A stretch of 5,977 bases of DNA from Gemmatimonadota bacterium (GTDB lineage Bacteria > Gemmatimonadota > Gemmatimonadetes > Gemmatimonadales > GWC2-71-9). The stretch is taken from contig JAOUIC010000122.1 in NCBI GenBank assembly GCA_029884275.1, positions 1 through 5,977 of the forward strand. The letters run 5' to 3'. A model generated the notes under the pieces. The model had not been told where the DNA came from. It did no database searches and saw nothing but the letters and a program-made list of their open reading frames with translations. Both the position numbers and the translations under genes were made by a program. Positions within the stretch are counted from its first letter, which is position 1; the number at the start of each line of letters is the position of its first letter. Shown here in pieces: positions 1 to 5,459 of the stretch.

Positions 1-934
1 CCCGGTCGCGCACCACGGCCACCGTCTCGCTGGTCTGCGTCGCCGCCTGGGCCGCCTGCCCCGCGAGCTTCCGGACCTCCTCGGCCACCACCGCGAAGCC
101 CTTCCCTTCCTCGCCGGCTCGGGCCGCCTCGATCCCCGCGTTGAGCGCCAGCATGTGGGTCTGGCGGGCGATCGCCTTGGTCTGGGCGACGAACTTCTCG
201 ATCTCGGTGGAAGCCGCGGCCAGCGCCACCGCCTCCTCCGACCCCCGCTCGATTTCCATGGCCAGCGACTGCAGCCCGCTGGAGCTCCGGTCCAGTTCCG
301 CCCGGTGTTCCCTGGCCAGCTGCGCCAGTGCCGCATTACGGCCGGCGGCTTCCTCGGCGCTGGCCGCCAGGGTCTCCGCGATCGCGAGGATGCGTGCCGC
401 ATCGGCGGCGGCGCCGCGCACCAGCCCGGCCTGCGTGGTGGCGCGGTCGGTCAGGTCGTTGCAGGTGCTGGAAACCTCCTCGGTGGAGGCGCTCATCTGC
501 TCGGTGGAGGAGGAGATCTGCTGGGCCATGGCCGCGGCCTCTTCGGCGCTGGTGCGGATGGCGCGGACCAGGGTGCGGAGCTCCTGCAGCATGGAGCGCA
601 CCGCGTAGGTGAGCTCGTCTCCCCTCCGCGTCCCGACGGAGGCGATGGAGACCGTCAGGTCCCCCTGGGCCACACGGTCGGCGACTATGGAGGTGTTGCT
701 GAGGGGGCGGAGGACGTTCCGGACCGCCCAGCTGACCCCGAAGGTGATGACGAGGAGGGAGATGATCAGGTACGAGGTCAGCGCGATGCCCGCCGCCGAC
801 CACCAGCCGGGGCCGGGGCTCTGGCGGCCATCGAACACCCACATCACGCCGACCAGGACGCTGCCAAGGAGGAGAGCGAGGCAGGTGCTGACGACGTAGA
901 TCTGCCGGGTGAACCGCTGCTGTTGACTGGCCAT
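1..934 (-). CDS. Methyl-accepting chemotaxis protein, C-terminus cut by window edge
   Basis: Inner-membrane chemoreceptor that would relay a signal to CheA/CheW. The minus-strand frame is open from the ATG at 934-932 to the left edge (311 codons visible). Seen in order: a short cytoplasmic N-terminus, TM1 (about 12-34), a loop of about nine residues, TM2 (about 44-71), a HAMP-like segment (about 72-125, containing LRPL and GDLTV), then a long Ala/Glu/Ser-rich coiled coil reaching the hairpin tip at about 255-291 (QTHMLALNAGIEAARAGE, then GFAVVAEEVRKLA). The tip is diagnostic of the MCP signalling domain. The start is well fixed: an in-frame stop lies at 970-968 and no ATG, GTG or TTG occurs between it and 934. 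The ribosome site is weak (CAGGG about 12 nt upstream). With almost no periplasmic part, it probably senses through the membrane, HAMP or a partner. The descending coiled-coil arm and any CheR-binding tail are not visible. It is transcribed divergently from leuS. Family assignment is firm; the ligand is unknown. Confidence 0.93.
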   Translation of the reverse strand, partial: MASQQQRFTRQIYVVSTCLALLLGSVLVGVMWVFDGRQSPGPGWWSAAGIALTSYLIISLLVITFGVSWAVRNVLRPLSNTSIVADRVAQGDLTVSIASVGTRRGDELTYAVRSMLQELRTLVRAIRTSAEEAAAMAQQISSSTEQMSASTEEVSSTCNDLTDRATTQAGLVRGAAADAARILAIAETLAASAEEAAGRNAALAQLAREHRAELDRSSSGLQSLAMEIERGSEEAVALAAASTEIEKFVAQTKAIARQTHMLALNAGIEAARAGEEGKGFAVVAEEVRKLAGQAAQAATQTSETVAVVRDR

Positions 935-984
935 TATGTCGGGAGACCCTGGCGGGGACGTGGGAAGTTACGGTGAGGACGGAC

Positions 985-1014
985 GGGGGGGCAATAGCGC
1001 GCAGAGTTCCCCCC
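985..1014. repeat. G-run/C-run inverted repeat in divergent intergenic region
   Basis: Seven G (985-991) and six C (1009-1014) are separated by 17 nt, giving a possible six-pair all-GC stem. It lies between the divergent chemoreceptor and leuS starts. If a leuS transcript begins upstream of it, this would be a strong 5' hairpin; if leuS is leaderless, it is only promoter DNA. Homopolymer runs arise easily in GC-rich DNA, so a function is speculative. Confidence 0.3.
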
Positions 1015-1035
1015 TCCCCGGAGGCTCGGTAGATT
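1007..1035 (+). promoter_or_regulatory. Candidate sigma-70-type promoter for leuS, possibly leaderless
   Basis: A -10-like TAGATT (1030-1035, four of six consensus bases) follows a poor -35-like TTCCCC (1007-1012, three of six) by 17 bp. Transcription would begin at about 1042, within a few bases of the leuS ATG at 1045, giving an essentially leaderless mRNA. Support comes from the lack of a correctly spaced Shine-Dalgarno: the only GGAGG (1020-1024) is 20 nt from the ATG, too far for normal use. The match is weak and could be chance. Confidence 0.3.
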
Positions 1036-1044
1036 CCCGCCCAT

Positions 1045-3480
1045 ATGACTGATACCATGCCTGACAGCTACCGCCCCGACGAAGTCGAGGCCCGGTGGCA
1101 GGCGCGCTGGGCGGAGCGCGGCACCAACCAGCCCGACCTGGACCACCCGGCGCGGCCGTTCTACAACCTCATGATGTTCCCCTATCCCTCGGCGGAGGGG
1201 CTGCACGTGGGGAACATGTTCGCGTTCACCGGCAGCGACGTCTACGGCCGGTTCAAGCGGCTGCAGGGCTACGACGTCTTCGAGCCGATCGGTTACGACG
1301 CCTTCGGGATTCACAGCGAGAACTACGCGATCAAGGTCGGCCTCCACCCCGCCGACCTCATCCCCCGCAACATCGCCAACTTCCGGCGCCAGCTGGAGCG
1401 CATCGGCGGCATGTTCGACTGGCGCCATGCCCTGAGCACCACCGATCCCGACTACTACAAGTGGACCCAGTGGATCTTCGTGCAGCTGCTCAAGGCGGGG
1501 AAGGCCTACAAGAAGAAGGCCGGGGTCAACTGGTGCCCCACCTGCAAGACGGTGCTGGCCAACGAGCAGGTCGAGGGCGGGCTGTGCGAGCGCTGCAAGA
1601 CGCCGGTGGAACAGCGGTTCCTCGAGCAGTGGTTCTTCCGCATCACGGAGTACGCCGACCGCCTGCTCCGGAACCTCGACACCCTCGACTGGTCCGACAC
1701 CACCCGCACCGCCCAGCGCAACTGGCTGGGGCGGAGCGAAGGGGGAGAGCTGGTGTTCGAGGTGCCCGCCATCGGTGAGTCGATCACCGTCTTCACCACC
1801 CGTCCGGACACGGTGTTCGGGGCGACCTTCATGGTGCTCGCGCCGGAGCACCCGCTGGTCGCGAAGCTGACGGCCCCGGAGCAGCGGGCGGAGGTCGAGG
1901 CCTACGTCACCGCCGCCGCCGGCCGGGACCTGGTGTCCCGCAAGGTGGGCGAGAGGGAGAAGACCGGCGTCTTCATCGGCGCCCATGCCGTCAACCCGGC
2001 GACGGGCAGGCCGGTCCCGGTCTGGATCGCGGATTACGTGCTGATGGAGTACGGCACCGGCGCCATCATGGCGGTCCCGGGCCACGACGAGCGCGACTTC
2101 GAGTTCGCCACGAAGTTCGGGCTCGACATCGTCCGGGTGCTGGCCGGGGAGGGAGAGTCCGCGGGCGCGTCGCTGGAGCACGCCGTGGTCGAGGCCGACG
2201 GGTTCCGGATGGTGAACTCGGGCCGGTTCGATGGCATGCCCGCCGAGGAGGCGAAGCGCGCCATCACCGAGTGGCTGGCCGGGCAGGGGCGGGGCCGGCC
2301 GGTGGTCCAGTTCCGGCTGCACGACTGGTGCATCTCGCGCCAGCGGTACTGGGGTCCTCCGATCCCCGTGATCTACTGCGACGCCTGCGGCGCGGTGCCG
2401 GTCCCGGAACAGGACCTGCCCGTCCTCCTGCCGGCCATCGAGGACTTCCGGCCCGACGATTCCGGGCTCTCCCCACTGGCCCGGCACGAGGAGTGGTACT
2501 TCGCTCCCTGCCCGACCTGCGGCAAGCGTGGCCGGCGCGAGACCGACGTGTCCGACACCTTCCTCGACTCGGCCTGGTATTACCTGCGCTATCCCAGCAC
2601 CGAGTTCCACGACCGTCCGTTCGATCCGGCTCGGACCCGCACCTGGTGCCCGGTGACGGCCTATATCGGCGGCAACGAGCACGCGGTGCTGCATCTGCTC
2701 TACTCCCGTTTCCTCGCGATGGTACTGCACGACCTCGGCCACCTCGATTTCGAGGAGCCCTTCACCAGGTTCCGGGCCCACGGCCTGATCGTGAAGGACG
2801 GCGCGAAGATGTCCAAGTCGCGAGGCAATGTCGTGATCCCCGACGACTACATCGCCCAGTGGGGGGCCGACACCTTCCGGATGTACCTGATGTTCCTCGG
2901 ACCGCTCCAGGAGGGCGGCGACTTCCGCGACGCCGGCATCAACGGGCCGCGGCGGTTCCTCGACCGGGTCTGGGTCCTGGTCCGCGAGGCGGAGGATGGT
3001 GGCGGCGAGATCCGCCGGGATCTGGTCACGCGGTGGCACGCGACGAAGAAGAAGTGCGCCGAGGACATCGAGGGGCTGCACTACAACACCGCCATCGCCG
3101 CGATGATGGAGCTGGTGAACCACATGCGCGAAGCCGGTTGCCGCGACCGGCAGATGGTCGCCGATCTCATCGTGATGCTCGCGCCCTTTGCGCCACACTT
3201 CTCGGAAGAGTGCTGGGAGCGACTGGGGCACGCCGGGAGTGTCTTCGAGGCCCGCTGGCCCGCCTGGGATGACGCCCTCGCGGTTTCCGATCAGGTCGAG
3301 CTGCCGGTCCAGGTGAACGGCAAGACCCGTTCGAGGGTCCATGTGCCCCGCAATGCGACCGAGCAGGCGGCCGTCGCGGCCGCCCAGGCCGACCCGGCGG
3401 TGCGCAGGTTCACCGCCGGCAAGGAGGTGCGAAAGGTGATCTACGTGGCCAACCGCCTGGTCAACCTCGTCATCGGCTGA
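1045..3480 (+). CDS. leuS: Leucyl-tRNA synthetase (leucine--tRNA ligase)
   Basis: Cytosolic class Ia enzyme that charges tRNA-Leu with leucine using ATP and hydrolyses mischarged products. Complete at 811 residues. Seen in order: HIGH-type motif HVGN (54-57); GYDAFGIHSEN (83-93); four-Cys zinc ribbon (C164, C167, C181, C184); CP1 editing domain with the Thr-rich TTRPDTVFGA (251-260) and GHDERD (346-351), so editing looks intact; WCISRQRYWG (428-437); second four-Cys site (C445, C448, C489, C492); GGNEHAVLHLLYSRF (542-556); KMSKS (588-592); helical anticodon-binding domain (about 640-745); and the C-terminal tRNA-binding domain (about 750-811, with VQVNGKTR). The segment before KMSKS is short, so the leucine-specific insertion seen in E. 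coli and Thermus is absent, as in Bacillus; this explains the length. An in-frame TAG at 1030-1032 limits the start to ATG 1045 or ATG 1057. The first is used here, although neither has a well-spaced Shine-Dalgarno. Unusual residues in HVGN, IHSEN and GGNEH suggest a distinct LeuRS subfamily. Confidence 0.97.
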   Translation: MTDTMPDSYRPDEVEARWQARWAERGTNQPDLDHPARPFYNLMMFPYPSAEGLHVGNMFAFTGSDVYGRFKRLQGYDVFEPIGYDAFGIHSENYAIKVGLHPADLIPRNIANFRRQLERIGGMFDWRHALSTTDPDYYKWTQWIFVQLLKAGKAYKKKAGVNWCPTCKTVLANEQVEGGLCERCKTPVEQRFLEQWFFRITEYADRLLRNLDTLDWSDTTRTAQRNWLGRSEGGELVFEVPAIGESITVFTTRPDTVFGATFMVLAPEHPLVAKLTAPEQRAEVEAYVTAAAGRDLVSRKVGEREKTGVFIGAHAVNPATGRPVPVWIADYVLMEYGTGAIMAVPGHDERDFEFATKFGLDIVRVLAGEGESAGASLEHAVVEADGFRMVNSGRFDGMPAEEAKRAITEWLAGQGRGRPVVQFRLHDWCISRQRYWGPPIPVIYCDACGAVPVPEQDLPVLLPAIEDFRPDDSGLSPLARHEEWYFAPCPTCGKRGRRETDVSDTFLDSAWYYLRYPSTEFHDRPFDPARTRTWCPVTAYIGGNEHAVLHLLYSRFLAMVLHDLGHLDFEEPFTRFRAHGLIVKDGAKMSKSRGNVVIPDDYIAQWGADTFRMYLMFLGPLQEGGDFRDAGINGPRRFLDRVWVLVREAEDGGGEIRRDLVTRWHATKKKCAEDIEGLHYNTAIAAMMELVNHMREAGCRDRQMVADLIVMLAPFAPHFSEECWERLGHAGSVFEARWPAWDDALAVSDQVELPVQVNGKTRSRVHVPRNATEQAAVAAAQADPAVRRFTAGKEVRKVIYVANRLVNLVIG

Positions 3481-3492
3481 GGCGGGCTTCAT

Positions 3493-3514
3493 CCGGCGCA
3501 TTGCCACGCGCCGG
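3493..3514 (+). terminator. GC hairpin just after leuS, possible non-canonical terminator
   Basis: A perfect 7-bp inverted repeat, CCGGCGC (3493-3499) and GCGCCGG (3508-3514), encloses an 8-nt loop and begins 12 nt after the leuS stop codon. The position suits transcription termination, but no T-run follows, so it is not a textbook intrinsic terminator. It could instead act as a 3' stabilising hairpin, with Rho doing the terminating. Confidence 0.42.
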
Positions 3515-3529
3515 TAGAGGTGCCATTGT
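3501..3529 (+). promoter_or_regulatory. Candidate promoter for the secreted-protein/glycosidase operon
   Basis: TTGCCA (3501-3506) matches the -35 consensus at five of six positions. After a 17-bp spacer comes CATTGT (3524-3529; three of six), preceded by TGC, an extended -10 TGn element. Initiation would fall near 3536, leaving about 46 nt of leader before the ATG at 3582. The -35 box sits in the loop of the leuS-trailing hairpin. Spacing and the extended element are encouraging; the -10 itself is poor. Confidence 0.33.
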
Positions 3530-3569
3530 AGGGAAGAGCATGCCCCCACGCCGGACCGTTCCGTCCAAC

Positions 3570-3573
3570 GGAG
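3570..3573 (+). promoter_or_regulatory. Shine-Dalgarno site fixing the start at 3582
   Basis: GGAG lies 8 nt before the ATG at 3582, a standard spacing. It favours that codon over the in-frame TTG at 3501. A rival in-frame ATG at 3540 has its own AGGGA (3530-3534) with a 5-nt gap and would add 14 residues before the signal peptide, so it cannot be fully excluded. Confidence 0.6.
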
Positions 3574-3581
3574 AACGCCTC

Positions 3582-4490
3582 ATGCCGCTCCCATTCCGTT
3601 CTGCTCGCCGCGTCCCGCTCGTCGCCCTGCTGCTTCTGCTGCCGACCGCGGCGGCGGCCCAGATCGGCGGGGTCATCAACAAGGGCAAGAAGAAGGCGGC
3701 AGAGGCCGTCTCCCCCGTGCCGACGGAGCAGAACAAGGGCTGCACCGCCGTCAAGTTCGACAAGGACGTGCTGGAGCTCATGTCCGAGCGGCTGGACCGG
3801 ATCATGAAGGGCGTCCAGGCCGCGCGGGCCCAGGTGGGGCCGGGGGGGAAGTCGGCCGCGCAGATGACCGAGCAGGCCAGCGCCGCCTTCGAGGAGCGCG
3901 ACAAGCTGCTGGAGGGGAAGGAGGAGCAGATCGGGCGGTACACCGACGCCGAGGGGGCGTGGTCCAGTTGCCGCGGCGGGGTGCTCGATTCCCTCAAACG
4001 GAAGCATGGCGCGGAAGCGCAGCAGCGCCTGATGGGCATCGCCGCCAGCCAGGACGCCTCGTCGCTGCAGGCGATCGTGGAGGCGCAGACGAAGGCCACC
4101 GAGGCCTATACGGCTGGTGACACGATCACGGCGAACAAGGCGATGGCGGAGTACTACAAGCGGCTCGGCTTCGATTTTGCCAAGGACACCGCCGAGGCCG
4201 ACCGGATCTGCAAGAAACCCGTGAAGCCCGCCTGGCTCATCCGCGCCGATTCGCTCGGCCGGCTCGGCAACAAGCTGGTGGAGGACGCGCAGGCGCTGGA
4301 GACCAGCGCCGTCGCCAAGGGTGCCGAAGTCGCCGGGATGGGGCAGCAGCAGTTCGCCATCGCCCGCGAGCGGATCTTCGCCTTCATCGAGTCCGACGGC
4401 GCGCCGGGCAGCTCCTGGTGCTACAGCCCGGCGGAACGTGAGGCGCTCAAGGCCCGGTTGAAGGAGCTGAAGGCCATGGACTTCCAGTGA
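3582..4490 (+). CDS. Secreted helical protein of unknown function with four cysteines
   Basis: I do not recognise a family. The 302-residue product starts with a classic Sec signal peptide: basic n-region (RSARR, 6-10), hydrophobic core VPLVALLLLL (11-20), then PTAAAAQ with likely cleavage after A26. The mature N-terminus is basic (NKGKKKAAE). Most of the rest is charged and Ala/Glu/Lys-rich, reading as long amphipathic helices, perhaps coiled coil (about 58-120, 140-200 and 225-300). Four cysteines remain after cleavage, at 54, 130, 210 and 280, spaced 70-80 residues apart, which would allow two disulfides in the periplasm. The C-terminus carries SSWCYSPAEREALKARLKEL. No lipobox, anchor or catalytic motif is seen, so a soluble periplasmic protein is inferred. 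Start ATG 3582 is chosen for its GGAG site and compact signal peptide. Its stop overlaps the start of the following phosphodiester glycosidase gene, implying co-translation and possibly a shared envelope role. The gene is clearly real; its function is unknown. Confidence 0.85.
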   Translation: MPLPFRSARRVPLVALLLLLPTAAAAQIGGVINKGKKKAAEAVSPVPTEQNKGCTAVKFDKDVLELMSERLDRIMKGVQAARAQVGPGGKSAAQMTEQASAAFEERDKLLEGKEEQIGRYTDAEGAWSSCRGGVLDSLKRKHGAEAQQRLMGIAASQDASSLQAIVEAQTKATEAYTAGDTITANKAMAEYYKRLGFDFAKDTAEADRICKKPVKPAWLIRADSLGRLGNKLVEDAQALETSAVAKGAEVAGMGQQQFAIARERIFAFIESDGAPGSSWCYSPAEREALKARLKELKAMDFQ

Positions 4491-5416
4491 TCCCGCGCGG
4501 GCTGCTGCTCTGGTCCGGGGTGGCGGTCGCGGCGGCGGGCGGGATCGCCGCCGCGCTGCCCCGGGGGGAGGAGCGGCTCGCGCTTCGGGTCGAGGGGGAG
4601 GGGGAGCAGGTCTGGTGGCGTTCGGCTGACGCGCCAGCGCGGTGGGACGACCGCTTCACCCCGCTCGCCGACGCCGTGACATGGCGGCGGGGAATGGATG
4701 GCGTGGAGTGGGGCGAGGTCCGACTCGGGGGAGGCGGAGAGGCGCACTCCCTCAAGCTTGTGGCGGTGCGGCTCGCCCCACAACGGCTGCGACTGGCCCT
4801 GCAGTGGGAGCTCGCCGAGTCACCCGGCTGGACCCTGGACCGCGCGCCGGCAGACGCGGCCCTGGCGGTCAACGCCGGGATGTTCGTGCAGACGGTGCCC
4901 TGGGGCTGGGTGGTGCTCAGCGGTGAGGAGCGGCTCCCGCCGGGTCGGGGCCCTCTCTCTTCCGCCCTCGTTATCCTGCGCGACGGATCGGTCGCCTGGG
5001 TGGACGGAGACCAGGTCTCGGAATGGCGTGGGAGGCCGGGAGTCGAGTTCGCGTTCCAGTCCTACCCCTCGCTCCTCGTCGGCGATGGGACAGTCCCCTC
5101 GGCCCTTCGCGAAGGGCCGGCGGTGAACCTGACGCACCGGGACGCCCGGCTCGCGCTGGGCATCGATCGGGAGGGGATGCTGCTCCTCGCCCTCACCCGC
5201 TTCGATGCGCCGCTTCCGGCGGCTGACCGGATTCCCTTTGGAGTCACCCTTCCCGAGATGGCGGCGATCATGGGCGCGCTCGGCGCCAGGCAGGCGGTCT
5301 CCCTTGATGGTGGGATCTCGGCCCAGCTGATGATCCTGGACAGCGCCGGCACCCGGCATCGGTGGCCGGGACTCAGGCGGGTCCCGCTGGCGCTGCTCGC
5401 GATCCCTCGCAACTGA
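4487..5416 (+). CDS. Phosphodiester glycosidase (NAGPA/DUF2233) family protein, membrane-anchored
   Basis: Likely envelope-located hydrolase of the family named after the mammalian uncovering enzyme, which removes N-acetylglucosamine from a phosphodiester. The bacterial substrate cannot be read from sequence; sugar-phosphate polymers or phosphoglycans are possible. The 309 residues begin with a hydrophobic segment (about 4-24, LLLWSGVAVAAAGGIAAAL) that looks like a signal anchor or uncleaved signal. A lipobox Cys is absent. Family hallmarks follow in order: LAVNAGMF (126-133), SSALVILRDG (158-167), FAFQSYPSLLVGDG (188-201), a HRDARLALGIDREG block (217-230) and AVSLDGGISAQLM (270-282). The DGG motif near the end is characteristic. 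Length fits a single-domain member. The start is GTG, sharing GTGA with the TGA of the upstream gene (4-nt overlap). The nearest AAGGAG is 20 nt upstream, so initiation probably depends on coupling. Placing the start here keeps the hydrophobic N-terminus intact. Family confidence is high; the exact activity is unproven. Confidence 0.87.
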   Translation: MIPRGLLLWSGVAVAAAGGIAAALPRGEERLALRVEGEGEQVWWRSADAPARWDDRFTPLADAVTWRRGMDGVEWGEVRLGGGGEAHSLKLVAVRLAPQRLRLALQWELAESPGWTLDRAPADAALAVNAGMFVQTVPWGWVVLSGEERLPPGRGPLSSALVILRDGSVAWVDGDQVSEWRGRPGVEFAFQSYPSLLVGDGTVPSALREGPAVNLTHRDARLALGIDREGMLLLALTRFDAPLPAADRIPFGVTLPEMAAIMGALGARQAVSLDGGISAQLMILDSAGTRHRWPGLRRVPLALLAIPRN

Positions 5417-5430
5417 AACGAGGAAGCCTG

Positions 5431-5447
5431 TGAGGCGGTGAGCCTCA
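5431..5447. terminator. Short hairpin between convergent genes, possible bidirectional terminator
   Basis: TGAGGC (5431-5436) and GCCTCA (5442-5447) form a perfect 6-bp stem around a 5-nt loop. It sits in the 43-bp gap between the glycosidase stop and the stop of the convergent transporter gene. Neither side has a real T-run (CAGTT on the plus side), so strength is doubtful. Position and symmetry suit shared termination. Confidence 0.42.
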
Positions 5448-5459
5448 GTTCGGTCCCCG

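Noticed and set aside
155..976. 273-codon plus-strand frame across the left end
   Set aside because: It lies opposite the chemoreceptor, whose HAMP and signalling-tip motifs are unmistakable; the plus-strand translation is Gly/Arg/Asp-rich with no family resemblance.
971..991. G-quadruplex from GG-GG-GG-G7 tracts
   Set aside because: Only a two-tetrad form is possible apart from the last run; such tracts are common by chance in DNA this GC-rich.
935..1044. T-box or other aminoacyl-tRNA-sensing leader before leuS
   Set aside because: The whole intergenic region is only 110 bp, no TGGNACC-type T-box sequence is present, and no antiterminator/terminator pair can be drawn.
935..1044. Flagellar sigma-28 or sigma-54 promoter for the chemoreceptor
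   Set aside because: Reading the minus strand, I found neither a TAAA-N15-GCCGATAA-like pair nor a GG-N10-GC element at a sensible place.
2271..3272. 333-codon plus-strand frame inside leuS
   Set aside because: Out-of-frame shadow of leuS, Arg/Pro/Ala-rich, while the leuS frame carries KMSKS and the zinc sites through the same bases.
934..3549. 871-codon open frame antisense to leuS
   Set aside because: It lies opposite a certain leuS gene, its translation is a low-complexity mix of R, G, H, P and V without any recognisable domain, and long antisense frames are expected where third positions are almost always G or C.
3501..3581. TTG start for the secreted protein adding 27 residues
   Set aside because: It would bury the signal peptide behind a long basic leader and begin inside the post-leuS hairpin; ATG 3582 has a good GGAG site.
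4588..4611. Purine-rich GGGGGA repeats near the start of the glycosidase gene
   Set aside because: They encode an ordinary Glu/Gly stretch (residues about 36-40) in frame and show no extended repeat structure.
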